Shown here: one piece after another, positions 17,378 through 25,329 of the stretch
Numbering within the stretch: the stretch's first letter is position 1
Layout of the letters: each line of letters begins with the position of its first letter
Assembly: GCF_013349955.1 (NCBI RefSeq)
Contig: NZ_JABVXC010000001.1
Location: 372,001 to 436,000 of the forward strand
DNA: 64,000 bases
Origin: Onishia taeanensis
GTDB lineage: Bacteria; Pseudomonadota; Gammaproteobacteria; Pseudomonadales; Halomonadaceae
Reading direction: 5' to 3'
Notes under the pieces: generated by a model
Database searches by the model: none
What the model saw: the letters and a program-made list of their open reading frames with translations, nothing else
Told to the model about the DNA's origin: nothing
Position numbers and translations under genes: made by a program

Positions 17378-18691
17378 TCAGCTCAGGGCCTTGAGCAGGA
17401 TCTTTGACTTGCGGGCATGGTTGTAGGCATCGCGCTTGAGCGGCGGCAGGTCGTGGATATCGGCGAGCTCGAAGCCCTTTTCGATAAACCAGTGGGCGGT
17501 ATGGGTGGTCAGCGCGAACATCGCCGAAAGCCCGCGGCGCCGGGCGCGACGTTCGACGTCGGCCAGCAGCCGCTCGCCGCGACTGCCGCCACGGTAATCG
17601 CCATGCACCGCCACGCAGGCCAGTTCGCCCATGTGAGCATCCGGATACTCATGCAGGGCGGCGCAGCCGATGATCATGCCGTCGCGCTCGATGACCAGGT
17701 AGTCCTCGATCTCGTGCTCCAGGCGCTCTCGGGAACGCGGCACCAGCATGCCGCGCCGCTCCAGGGGCTCGAGCAGTTCGAGCAGGCCGCCGACGTCGCC
17801 TAGCTCGGCGTCCCGCAGCTGCTCGTAGCGATGCTCGGTGATCATGGTGCCCACGCCGTCGCGGGTGAACAGCTCGCCTAGCAGGGCGTCGCTGTCATGC
17901 CAGGAAAGCAGGTGCGTGCGGGCCACACCATGCCGTGCCGCGGCACAGGCTGCTACCAGGTGGCGAGAAAGCTCGCTACCCGGCGCCGCCTCGTGCACCA
18001 GCGGTTCGGCCTCGGCCGGGGTCAGTTGGCGCTGCAGAGCCCCGCTGCCGTCATGCAGGCCCTCGGCTTCGCCCAGCAGCACCAGCTTGTCGGCACCAAG
18101 TGCCACCGCAGCCTGCTGGGCGACTTCGGCGGCGTCCAGATCGAAAACCTCGCCGGTGCTCGAGAACCCGAGCGGCGGCAGTAACACCAGCGAGCCCTGC
18201 TCGAGCAAGGCGTCGATCGCCTCGGCGCGCACCCGCCTCACCTCGCCGCTGCGGGCGAAGTCCAGGCCGTTGCGCACACCCAGCGGCTTGGCCATTACCA
18301 GGTTACCGGAGACCGCCGTCAGCTCGATGCCGTGCAGCGGCGTATTGGGCAGCCCCAGCGACAGCCGCGCCTCGAACCACAGCCGTTGCTCGGCGGCGAT
18401 GCGCTCGACCCGAGCCATGATGGCGTCATCCGCCACCCAGCGGCCCTCCTCGCGTCGTGGCGTAATGCCTTCCTCGGCCAGCGCCGCATTGACCTGGGGG
18501 CGAATGCCGAACACCAGCACCAGCCGCACGCCCAGGGTATGCAGCAGCGCCAGATCCTGAATCAGCGATTCGCTGTGACCCGCCGCCATCGCCTCGCCCT
18601 CGATCAGCACCACGAAGGTTCGTCCTCGGTGGGCATTGATGTAGGGCGATGACTGACGAAACCAATCGACGAAGGGAAAGCGCGTATTCAA
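17378..18691 (-). CDS. argA: N-acetylglutamate synthase
   Basis: Acetylates glutamate with acetyl-CoA, the first step of arginine synthesis. I prefer a TTG start at 18691 (LNTRFPFVDWFRQSSPYINA) preceded by GGAG at 8-nt spacing, giving 437 residues; an ATG 18 codons upstream (18745) adds residues without homology. Residues 20-280 form the amino-acid-kinase domain that binds arginine for feedback control (SPYINAHRGRTFVVLIEGEA, LVLVFGIRPQVN). The C-terminal GNAT domain (about 300-430) contains the acetyl-CoA loop near VHGDYRGGSRGERLL. It is a single-gene unit with its own terminator. Confidence 0.95.
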   Translation of the reverse strand: MNTRFPFVDWFRQSSPYINAHRGRTFVVLIEGEAMAAGHSESLIQDLALLHTLGVRLVLVFGIRPQVNAALAEEGITPRREEGRWVADDAIMARVERIAAEQRLWFEARLSLGLPNTPLHGIELTAVSGNLVMAKPLGVRNGLDFARSGEVRRVRAEAIDALLEQGSLVLLPPLGFSSTGEVFDLDAAEVAQQAAVALGADKLVLLGEAEGLHDGSGALQRQLTPAEAEPLVHEAAPGSELSRHLVAACAAARHGVARTHLLSWHDSDALLGELFTRDGVGTMITEHRYEQLRDAELGDVGGLLELLEPLERRGMLVPRSRERLEHEIEDYLVIERDGMIIGCAALHEYPDAHMGELACVAVHGDYRGGSRGERLLADVERRARRRGLSAMFALTTHTAHWFIEKGFELADIHDLPPLKRDAYNHARKSKILLKALS

Positions 18692-18761
18692 GGGCCGCAC
18701 TCCGGCAGCTAGAGGGTGAAATCGGGCAGCATGCCCGCCAGACATGACTATAACAGAGGGC

Positions 18762-18795
18762 GAAAAAAGGCGGCACCGCCTCGCGGTGCCGCCTT
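18762..18795 (-). terminator. Terminator of the pit operon
   Basis: A 13-bp stem AAGGCGGCACCGC/GCGGTGCCGCCTT with a 3-nt loop is followed on the minus strand by further T. It lies between the pit stop and argA and is one of the strongest terminators in the window. Confidence 0.85.
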
Positions 18796-18860
18796 ATGAC
18801 GACTGGCAAGCGCGCTAAGCGCGAGGAATTTGCATCGCGCGCAGCAGCAAATTACTGCGC

Positions 18861-20126
18861 TTAGCCGAACATGCCCTTGAACATGAAGAAAAACATGATC
18901 GCCAGGAAGGCGCCGGCCGGCAGAGTGATCAGCCAGGACATGACGATGGTGCCGATCACGCGCAGGTTGAGCGCCGCCATGCCGCGAGCCAGGCCCACAC
19001 CGAGCACCGCACCGACCAGGGTATGGGTGGTCGAAATCGGCAGGCCGGTACCCGAGGCCAGCACCACGGTAGTAGCGGCGGCCAGGGTGGCGGCGAAGCC
19101 TCGGCTCGGCGTCAGCTCGGTGATGCCGGTGCCGACGGTGGCGATGACCTTGTGGCCATAGGTGACCAGGCCGACCACGATGCCGCCGCCGCCGAGCACC
19201 AGCACCCACCAGGGCACCAGCGAAGCCCCGCCGACGTCGCCGTGACTGTAGACCACGCTGATCACTGCGGCCAGCGGGCCAACGGCGTTGGCGACATCGT
19301 TGGAGCCATGGGCGAAGGCCATGGCACAGGCAGTGAACAGCATCAGTACTGCAAAGACGCGCTCCACACCGCCGAAACCAAAGGCATCATCCTCACTGCG
19401 GTTCCGGCTGACGCGACGCTCGAGCACGCCACCCAGCGCCATCACGGCGAGGCCAATCAGCACCGCGTAGGCAAGGCTGACGCCAAAGCTGAGATCGAAG
19501 CCGACATGCTTAAGGCCCTTGGTCAGGGTGACCATGGCGACGATGAAGCCGACCAGGAAGATGTACATCGGCACATAGCGCTTGGCGGCAGCGAAGGGGT
19601 CGCGGTTCTCGAAGATCAGATGCTGTACGGATTTGAACAACATAAAGGCAATCGAGCCCGACATCAGCGGTGACACCACCCAGCTGGCGGCGATCTGACC
19701 GACCTTGCCCCAGCCAACGGCTTCGAGACCGAGGCCAGCCATGGCGAAGCCGACGATGGCGCCGACGATGGAATGGGTGGTCGACACCGGCCAGCCGCGC
19801 ATCGAAGCCACCAGCAGCCAGGTCCCGGCGGCCAGCAAGGAGGCCAGCATGCCGTAGACCAGCAGCTGGGGATCACTCTCGAGCAGCGCCGGGTCGATGA
19901 TCCCCTTGCGAATGGTTTCGGTGACCTGGCCACCGGCGAGCCAGGCGCCCAGGAACTCGAAGATCACGGCGATGAAGATCGCCTGCTTGATGGTGATGGC
20001 CCGCGAGCCCACCGACGTGCCCATGGCGTTGGCCACGTCGTTGGCCCCCACGCCCCAGGCCATGAAGAAGCCGAAGACACAGGCCAGAATAATGAAGATG
20101 TCGCCGTGTTGCGCAATGATCGACAT
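18861..20126 (-). CDS. pit: Low-affinity inorganic phosphate transporter, Pit family
   Basis: Inner-membrane symporter importing phosphate (PF01384). The ATG at 20126 behind AAGGA gives 421 residues (MSIIAQHGDIFIILACVFGF); an in-frame ATG 28 codons upstream is rejected. About ten to twelve membrane segments are visible. The duplicated signature GANDVANAMGTSVGSRA (N-terminal) and GSNDVANAVGPLAAV (C-terminal) is intact, as are the paired GWPVSTTHSIVG and GLPISTTHTLVG motifs. It follows the PhoU-like DUF47 gene by 122 bp, the usual pairing, and ends at a strong terminator. Confidence 0.95.
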   Translation of the reverse strand: MSIIAQHGDIFIILACVFGFFMAWGVGANDVANAMGTSVGSRAITIKQAIFIAVIFEFLGAWLAGGQVTETIRKGIIDPALLESDPQLLVYGMLASLLAAGTWLLVASMRGWPVSTTHSIVGAIVGFAMAGLGLEAVGWGKVGQIAASWVVSPLMSGSIAFMLFKSVQHLIFENRDPFAAAKRYVPMYIFLVGFIVAMVTLTKGLKHVGFDLSFGVSLAYAVLIGLAVMALGGVLERRVSRNRSEDDAFGFGGVERVFAVLMLFTACAMAFAHGSNDVANAVGPLAAVISVVYSHGDVGGASLVPWWVLVLGGGGIVVGLVTYGHKVIATVGTGITELTPSRGFAATLAAATTVVLASGTGLPISTTHTLVGAVLGVGLARGMAALNLRVIGTIVMSWLITLPAGAFLAIMFFFMFKGMFG

Positions 20127-20248
20127 AAAAGCTACATCCTTAGGGATGACTGAAGACCCGCCGAAACACGCCTCGATGCGCCTGTCCTTGGCGAGTGCGT
20201 CGCAGAGCACTCACCGTGGGCGTGGGGCGGAGGGTTCGAGAGTGTGAA

Positions 20249-20929
20249 TCAGCGGGCGGTCAGCACCTGGAGGCGGCTGCCCACGCGCTCGGCACCGTCG
20301 GAGAGCTCGCCGACCCAGTCGATGATCTTGTAGAGGAAGATCACGTCGACCGGCGGCAGCTCGCTCTCGAGTTGAAACAGCTGGCGACGAATGGCCACCT
20401 GCTGGTCGTCGGCCTGGTGCTCGAGGGAGTGCAGCTCGCGAATCAGGTTCTGCATGACATCGGCAACGTTGCTGCCGAACCCCGACTCGAGCAGATCCTT
20501 GAGTTCTTCGAGGGCCTTACGGGCCTGGGACACGGCGGCCACCGAGGTACGCAGGTAGTCGCGCATCGTCGGCGCCAGCGACTCGGGCACCTGCATCTGC
20601 CGGCCAAGCATGATGCCGGTGATGTCGCGGGCCTTGTTGGCGATCTTGTCCTGCACACTGATCAGATCCAACAGGTCCGAGCGGGAGACCGGCAGGAACA
20701 TGGTATTGGGCAGGTTCAGGCGCAGCTCGGTCTTGAGCTCATCGGCCTCGTGCTCGATGCGGGTGATGGCGCCACGATGGCGCTCAGCCGCCTCCCAGTC
20801 ACCGCTCAGGGTGGACTCGAAGAACGGCAGCAGCTCGTCGGCGCACTCGCTGACCTTGACGATATGCAAAAGCAGCGGCTGGAAGGGCGAGCGACCGAAG
20901 ATCGCCGAAAACGGATTAGATGTCACCAT
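20249..20929 (-). CDS. DUF47/TIGR00153 PhoU-like Pit accessory protein
   Basis: The protein has 226 residues, is all-helical and cytoplasmic, related to PhoU (PF01865). The N-terminal motif NPFSAIFGRSPFQPLLLHI is typical of TIGR00153 proteins, and the two metal-binding repeats appear around IEHEADELKTEL (58-69) and SLEHQADDQQVAI (167-179). Members are encoded next to Pit transporters and are thought to regulate them. Here it is the first gene of a two-gene operon with pit. A TATAAT box (20971-20966, minus strand) with a Pho-box-like repeat at -35 lies 37 bp upstream. Confidence 0.9.
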   Translation of the reverse strand: MVTSNPFSAIFGRSPFQPLLLHIVKVSECADELLPFFESTLSGDWEAAERHRGAITRIEHEADELKTELRLNLPNTMFLPVSRSDLLDLISVQDKIANKARDITGIMLGRQMQVPESLAPTMRDYLRTSVAAVSQARKALEELKDLLESGFGSNVADVMQNLIRELHSLEHQADDQQVAIRRQLFQLESELPPVDVIFLYKIIDWVGELSDGAERVGSRLQVLTAR

Positions 20930-20965
20930 GGTAGGTAAGCGATTCGCGTTGGAAATGGCGCGGAC

Positions 20966-21017
20966 ATTATAGTGGTGGCATCGACCGACGTCATAAAGAA
21001 TTCACCAATTTGTCATA
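20966..21017. promoter_or_regulatory. Promoter of the pit operon with a Pho-box-like repeat
   Basis: Minus strand: ATGACG (20994-20989), a 17-bp spacer and TATAAT (20971-20966). On the plus strand three heptamers, CGTCATA (20989), ATTCACC (21000) and TGTCATA (21011), are spaced exactly 11 bp, the geometry of PhoB repeats (consensus CTGTCAT). The orientation is toward the CYTH gene, and the middle repeat is weak. Confidence 0.4.
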
Positions 21018-21032
21018 TAGGAAGCATCGGCC

Positions 21033-21911
21033 ATGAGCCAGGAAATCGAACTCAAGCTCGCGCTACCGCCAGAAGGTCCCGAGCGACTGCGCCGCCATCC
21101 TCGCCTGGCGGCGCTCCCCACCGAAGACCGCATCCTTGCCAACACCTACTTCGATACCCCGGATGGCGCCCTGGAAGCTGCGCGCGTGGCCCTGCGCATC
21201 CGCGATACCGGCAAGGGCCGGGTACAGACCCTGAAGACCACCGGCAACGGTCAGGGCGGGCTTTCGGTGCGTGGCGAATGGGAATGGCCGATCGACGAGA
21301 ACCGGCTGGACCTCGACGGGCTCAAGACCCTGGCGCCCATGCAGGCATTGGGCGACGAGACACTCGCCGCCCTGGCGCCGCGCTTCGCTACCGACTTCTC
21401 CCGCCGCACCTGGATCGTCGACGTCGAGCAGGGGCGCATCGAGGTGGCGCTGGATGACGGCGAGGTCCAGGCGGGCGGGCGCCGGGCGACGATTCGCGAA
21501 CTGGAACTCGAGCTCAAGGACGGTGACCCCGCGGCCCTGTGGGCGCTGGCCGACGAGTTCGCTGCCTCGGTGCCGCTGCGCCCCGCCACGGCCAGCAAGG
21601 CGGCTCGCGGCGCAGCCCTGGGCGAGGGCCAGTGGCCACTGCCAGAGGCCGACGACGATCCGGCGGCGCTCTTTGAGCGCGCCATCCTGGCGCTGGACGC
21701 CCTGGCCGACAGTCAGGACGCTCGTTTCAAGGACGAGGCCCGCCAGTCGCTGGACCGGCTGGTCGCCCTGGGCGATGATCGGCTGACGAGCCCGGCCGCC
21801 TCACTGCTCGCGGCCCTGAACCATCAGGCAGCACAAGACGATGCCTGGCTCGATGTAGCCTTCGGCCAAGCGGCCCTTGCGCTGGCGCGCGCCCTCTATG
21901 CGCCAGCCTGA
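21033..21911 (+). CDS. ygiF: CYTH-domain inorganic triphosphatase (YgiF-like)
   Basis: Predicted to hydrolyse inorganic triphosphate in a beta-barrel tunnel. The CYTH signature EIELKL is at residues 4-9, followed by conserved basic and acidic strands (YFDTPDG 39-45, ALRIRDTG 53-60, VQTLKTTG 64-71, RRTWIVD 123-129, ELELELKDG). Residues after about 205 form a short helical tail, shorter than the CHAD domain in E. coli YgiF (433 residues), so this 292-residue form has a truncated or degenerate C-terminal half. The ATG at 21033 follows AGGAAG at rather long spacing. It is divergent from the pit operon, which fits a role in phosphate metabolism (inference). Confidence 0.85.
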   Translation: MSQEIELKLALPPEGPERLRRHPRLAALPTEDRILANTYFDTPDGALEAARVALRIRDTGKGRVQTLKTTGNGQGGLSVRGEWEWPIDENRLDLDGLKTLAPMQALGDETLAALAPRFATDFSRRTWIVDVEQGRIEVALDDGEVQAGGRRATIRELELELKDGDPAALWALADEFAASVPLRPATASKAARGAALGEGQWPLPEADDDPAALFERAILALDALADSQDARFKDEARQSLDRLVALGDDRLTSPAASLLAALNHQAAQDDAWLDVAFGQAALALARALYAPA

Positions 21912-22006
21912 CGAGCGTACGGGCCTGAAGGACGCGCGCACCTGAACACCGGCCCCGTTGCCCTGCGTCCAAAGGCTCGCTCTTAACTCCAGGACTGGGA
22001 GGTCCC

Positions 22007-22969
22007 TTGTTCCCCACTCTCAAACCCGCCGGCGAAGGCCTGCGCACCCGGATCTTTCAGGTCATCTTCGAATCGGATACCCGGCTGGCCAAGGGCTTCG
22101 ATATCGTGCTGATCGGCCTGATTCTGGCAAGCGTAACGGTGGTGCTGCTCGACAGCGTACCGAGCTATAACGCCGCCTATGGCCAGTTGTTCGCGGCAGC
22201 GGAATGGGGCTTCACCGGGCTTTTTACGCTGGAACTGCTGGTTCGCCTTTACTGCCTGGAGCGACCGGCCCGCTACCTGAGAAGCTTCTACGGCATCATC
22301 GATCTTATTTCGATCCTGCCGACCTGGCTGGTGCTGCTGCTTCCCGGCGCACATTCGCTGGTGGTGATCCGTCTGCTGCGGGTGTTGCGCATCTTCAGGG
22401 TCCTCAGGCTGATGCAATTCGTCGGCGAAGGCCGGCTCTTGATCGAGGCGCTCAAGCGTAGCTCGCATCAGATCCTGTTGTTCCTGTTCACGGTATTCAT
22501 GCTGGTGACCATCTTCGGCTCGCTGGTCTACATGATCGAGCCGCCGGAGGCCGGCTTTACCAGCATTCCCAAATCCATTTACTGGGGCATCGTCACCCTG
22601 ACCACGGTCGGCTATGGCGACATCACCCCCACCACGCCGCTGGGCCAGTTCATCTCGATGACGGTGATGCTGATGGGTTACTCGATCATCGCCATCCCTA
22701 CCGGGGTGTTCTCGGCCGAAGTGATCCGCTCTATCCGTGCCGATCGCTATTCCGATGAAGCCTGCCCGGGTTGCGGCTACGACCGCCACGAGGAAAAAGC
22801 CAAGTATTGTATGAAGTGCGGAACCTGGCTCGACGAAAATACCGAAGACCCACGCGAGGCCGAGCGTCGCGAAGAAGCAGAGCGAGAAGAAGAGGAAGCG
22901 CGAGCGAAAGAAGAGGACGACGATAAGGCCCCGGATAAGGCCCCGGATAAGGGCTCAGAGAAGGACTAA
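22007..22969 (+). CDS. Voltage-gated potassium channel with a zinc-ribbon tail
   Basis: The protein has 320 residues with six membrane segments of the Kv type. The S4 sensor is RLLRVLRIFRVLRLMQ (about residues 125-140), and the pore loop carries the potassium filter TTVGYGD followed by S6 (SMTVMLMGYSIIAIPTGVFS). After S6 comes a treble-clef or zinc-ribbon CPGCGY...YCMKCG (about 250-275), then a highly charged coil of Glu/Arg/Lys ending with two copies of DKAPDKAP-like repeat. The start is TTG behind GGGAGG (4-nt spacing). It is convergent with yciO. Function as a tetrameric potassium channel is a family inference; the zinc ribbon may tether a partner. Confidence 0.9.
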   Translation: MFPTLKPAGEGLRTRIFQVIFESDTRLAKGFDIVLIGLILASVTVVLLDSVPSYNAAYGQLFAAAEWGFTGLFTLELLVRLYCLERPARYLRSFYGIIDLISILPTWLVLLLPGAHSLVVIRLLRVLRIFRVLRLMQFVGEGRLLIEALKRSSHQILLFLFTVFMLVTIFGSLVYMIEPPEAGFTSIPKSIYWGIVTLTTVGYGDITPTTPLGQFISMTVMLMGYSIIAIPTGVFSAEVIRSIRADRYSDEACPGCGYDRHEEKAKYCMKCGTWLDENTEDPREAERREEAEREEEEARAKEEDDDKAPDKAPDKGSEKD

Positions 22970-22983
22970 GACTCGCGGGACAG

Positions 22984-23015
22984 CCGGGGCGACACCAGCG
23001 CTGGCGCCGCCCCGG
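22984..23015. terminator. Bidirectional hairpin between convergent genes
   Basis: CCGGGGCG and CGCCCCGG form an 8-bp stem around a loop that itself contains the palindrome CCAGCGCTGG. No T tract follows on either strand. It separates the channel gene from yciO. Confidence 0.4.
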
Positions 23016-23022
23016 CAGCAGT

Positions 23023-23646
23023 TCAGACCTGGAAGGGTGCCAGATCGCCACGCCCTTCGCGCACAATCACCGGCGGCAGGTCGCGCAGATCGATCACGCT
23101 GGTCGGTTCCAGGTGGCAGGCGCCACCGTCGATGACCAGGTCCAGATGGGCGCCGAAGCGCTCGCGGATCTCCTCCGCATCCGTCATCGGCAACTCCTCG
23201 CCGACCGGAATCAGAGTCACGCTCATCAACGGCTCACCGAGCGTCTCGAGCAGCGCGTGGGTGATGCGATGATCCGGCACCCGCACGCCGATCGAGCGGC
23301 GTTTGGGATGCAGCAGCAAGCGTGGCACCTCGCTGGTGGCATTGAGGATAAAGGTGTAGGGCCCCGGCGTATGAGTCTTCAGCAGCCGGAACACTGCGTT
23401 GTCGACCTTGGCGTAGGTACCGATCGTCGACAGGTCCGAGCAGACCAGGGTGAAGTTGTGCTTGTCATCCAGCGAGCGCAGCCACTTGATCTTCTCGATG
23501 GCCTTCTTGTCGCCCAGGTGGCAGCCCAGCGCGTAGCCGGAGTCGGTGGGATAGGCCACCACGCCGCCCTTGCGGATGATCTCGGTCGCCTGGTCGATCA
23601 GGCGCTTCTGGGGATTGTCGGGGTGCAGCTGGAAGAATTGCGTCAT
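23023..23646 (-). CDS. yciO: YciO, Sua5/YrdC-family protein
   Basis: The protein has 207 residues, a single Sua5/YrdC domain (PF01300). Relatives make threonylcarbamoyl-AMP for tRNA t6A37. The YciO subfamily is recognised by the N-terminus MTQFFQLHPDNPQKRLIDQA and by the ATP/threonine pocket residues GGVVAYPTDSGYALGC and KRLRSLDD-like KIKWLRSLDDKHNFTLVC, where YrdC has KRP. Later conserved blocks are TPGPYTFILNAT and RSIGVRVPDH. It sits beside rnm and yciI as in enterobacteria. Whether YciO makes t6A is uncertain; it is less active than TsaC in E. coli. Confidence 0.92.
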   Translation of the reverse strand: MTQFFQLHPDNPQKRLIDQATEIIRKGGVVAYPTDSGYALGCHLGDKKAIEKIKWLRSLDDKHNFTLVCSDLSTIGTYAKVDNAVFRLLKTHTPGPYTFILNATSEVPRLLLHPKRRSIGVRVPDHRITHALLETLGEPLMSVTLIPVGEELPMTDAEEIRERFGAHLDLVIDGGACHLEPTSVIDLRDLPPVIVREGRGDLAPFQV

Positions 23647-23688
23647 GCTCGCTCCTGAGTTGCATGATCCATGATGATAAACCGCAGG

Positions 23689-24627
23689 TCAGGCCGCCTC
23701 AGCGAGAAGCGCAGCCAGACGGGGGTGCTGCCAGACGGGGCGCAGCGCAGTGCGCGGCACCGGGCTCATGCTGCCCGGCGCCACCGGCCCACCGGGAAAG
23801 TGAAAGTCGCTGCCCAGCGAGCCATACAGGCCCCGTTCATCGAGCTGGCGTGCCAGGTCGCGGGTCACATCGGCGTTCTGGAAACCGCTGACCAGCTCGC
23901 AGGCCTCGCCGCCGGCGGCGGTGAAGGCATCCAGCAGCAGCCCACGCTTGCGACGGGTCAGGCCATAGCGCAGTGGATGCGCCAACACCGCCACACCGCC
24001 GGCATCATTGATCCACTCGACCACCTCGGACAGGTACGGCCAGCCGGCCTTGACGTCGCCGCGCTTGCCGCTGCCCAGATACTTCTTGAAGGCCGTACCC
24101 ATGTCCTTGACCAGGCCATCGGCGACCATCGCCCGCGCGAAATCCGGGCGTCCCAGTGGACGATCACTACCGGCCTGGGCTCGCGCCTTGGCCAGGGCAT
24201 CGTGAAGCCCCAGCTTCTCCATGCGTCGGGCGATCTCTTCACCGCGAGTCACTCGCGCCTTGGCCTGCGCCTCGAGGCCAGCGACCAGGCTGCCCTGCGC
24301 CCCCTGGGGCAAAAGGCCCACCACATGAATGTTCATGCCCTGCCATTGCGATGACAGCTCGAGCCCCGGCAGCAGCGTCATGCCCAGCGCATCGGCGGCC
24401 TCTTGCGCCTCGGCAACGCCATCCAGGGTGTCATGATCGGTGAGCGACAGCCGGGTAAGGCCACGCTCATGGCACAGCGACATCAAGGCAGCGGGCGACA
24501 GCGCACCGTCAGATGCCGTGGAGTGCATGTGAAAGTCGATGCCCTGGGCATCGGCAAGCGGAGTCTCCGCCTGGAAAGCGGGAGCAGCGGGTGTGGGAGG
24601 TGACACGTGAGTCTCGTTCATCGGCAT
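23689..24627 (-). CDS. rnm: PHP-domain 5'-exoribonuclease (RNase AM, YciV)
   Basis: Predicted metal-dependent 5'-3' exonuclease of the PHP family that in E. coli matures the 5' ends of rRNAs. Metal ligands are visible: [11 protein letters not shown] (HxH), [32 protein letters not shown] and GSDFHFPG. Two close ATGs (24627 and 24621) can start it; the frame extends further upstream but would overlap the divergent yciI, so I choose 24627 (312 residues). The N-terminal 20 residues before the PHP domain are Pro/Ala-rich. Next to yciO, 42 bp away, same strand. Confidence 0.9.
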   Translation of the reverse strand: MPMNETHVSPPTPAAPAFQAETPLADAQGIDFHMHSTASDGALSPAALMSLCHERGLTRLSLTDHDTLDGVAEAQEAADALGMTLLPGLELSSQWQGMNIHVVGLLPQGAQGSLVAGLEAQAKARVTRGEEIARRMEKLGLHDALAKARAQAGSDRPLGRPDFARAMVADGLVKDMGTAFKKYLGSGKRGDVKAGWPYLSEVVEWINDAGGVAVLAHPLRYGLTRRKRGLLLDAFTAAGGEACELVSGFQNADVTRDLARQLDERGLYGSLGSDFHFPGGPVAPGSMSPVPRTALRPVWQHPRLAALLAEAA

Positions 24628-24741
24628 GACGCCGGCAGGCGACTTTGTCAGAATAGGACTACCATGGTGCGCGCCGCGCCGGTTGCGGTCAATTTCAGGT
24701 GCGACGGCGCCTTCCTGCCCCATCCATCGAAGGAAACTGCG

Positions 24742-25041
24742 ATGCTCTACGCCATCATCAGTGAAGATGTGAATAACAGCCTCGAATGGCGCATGGCCGC
24801 CCGTCCCGACCACCTGGCCCGCCTCGAGAAGCTGCGCGACGAAGGCCGCCTGGTGCTGGCCGGCCCGCACCCGGCGGTTGACGCCGAAACCCCGGGCGAC
24901 GCCGGTTTCAGCGGCAGCCTGGTGGTCGCCGAATTCGAGGATCTGCCCACCGCTCAGGCCTGGGCCGACGCCGACCCCTACGTGATCGCCGGCGTCTACG
25001 CCAAGGTGACCGTCAAACCGTTCAAGAAAGTGCTGCCCTGA
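24742..25041 (+). CDS. yciI: YciI family protein
   Basis: The protein has 99 residues with a ferredoxin-like alpha/beta fold (PF03795), close to E. coli YciI in length and start ([20 protein letters not shown]). The conserved histidine of the family is in RPDHLARL, and the aspartate in the [13 protein letters not shown] block near residue 75. The ATG at 24742 follows AAGGAAA at good spacing; the frame extends 45 codons upstream, but that part lacks homology and overlaps rnm. Enzymatic role unknown; related domains act in chlorinated-aromatic degradation. Confidence 0.92.
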   Translation: MLYAIISEDVNNSLEWRMAARPDHLARLEKLRDEGRLVLAGPHPAVDAETPGDAGFSGSLVVAEFEDLPTAQAWADADPYVIAGVYAKVTVKPFKKVLP

Positions 25042-25070
25042 ACGACGCCCGAGGCCGCCTGTCGCCCTCC

Positions 25071-25120
25071 TTATCCACCCGCGTTTTCCACAGCCAGTTT
25101 TGCACAGTGGCTGTGGAAAA
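25071..25120. repeat. Perfect 13-bp inverted repeat with DnaA-box-like ends
   Basis: TTTTCCACAGCCA (25084-25096) and TGGCTGTGGAAAA (25108-25120) flank an 11-nt loop. Each arm contains TTTTCCACA or its complement, one base from the DnaA box TTATCCACA, and TTATCCACC (25071-25079) lies just upstream. It may act as a terminator of yciI, although no T tract follows, or bind DnaA. Confidence 0.55.
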
Positions 25121-25180
25121 GTTTGTTGAAAGCCCGCGGACGCCTTGCCATAAGTCAGCCAAGACGCCCCGTTGGCGAAA

Positions 25181-25199
25181 CTGGTTATTTTTTAACCAG
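25181..25199. repeat. 7-bp hairpin with a T5 loop
   Basis: CTGGTTA and TAACCAG flank TTTTT in the 288-bp gap between yciI and mnmC. It is probably a dyad operator or weak terminator. The remaining sequence of the gap shows nothing recognisable. Confidence 0.35.
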
Positions 25200-25329
25200 C
25201 CGTGTTTGCATTATGGCGACTCGCAGCAGCGCTTTCACGAAGAGCGCTGTCTATAAAACCCCGTCTGAACAAGCCCTGTCCCGATAAGCCTGACCCCGAT
25301 TCATCCTGCCGATTTCCGGAGCCCAAGCC

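Noticed and set aside
23023..23646. TsaC (YrdC), the essential t6A enzyme
   Set aside because: The N-terminal HPDNPQ and the KWLRSLDD block are those of the YciO subfamily, and the neighbours rnm and yciI support YciO.
25071..25120. Chromosomal replication origin
   Set aside because: Only three imperfect DnaA-like sequences are present and there is no dnaA, dnaN, gidA or AT-rich unwinding element nearby.
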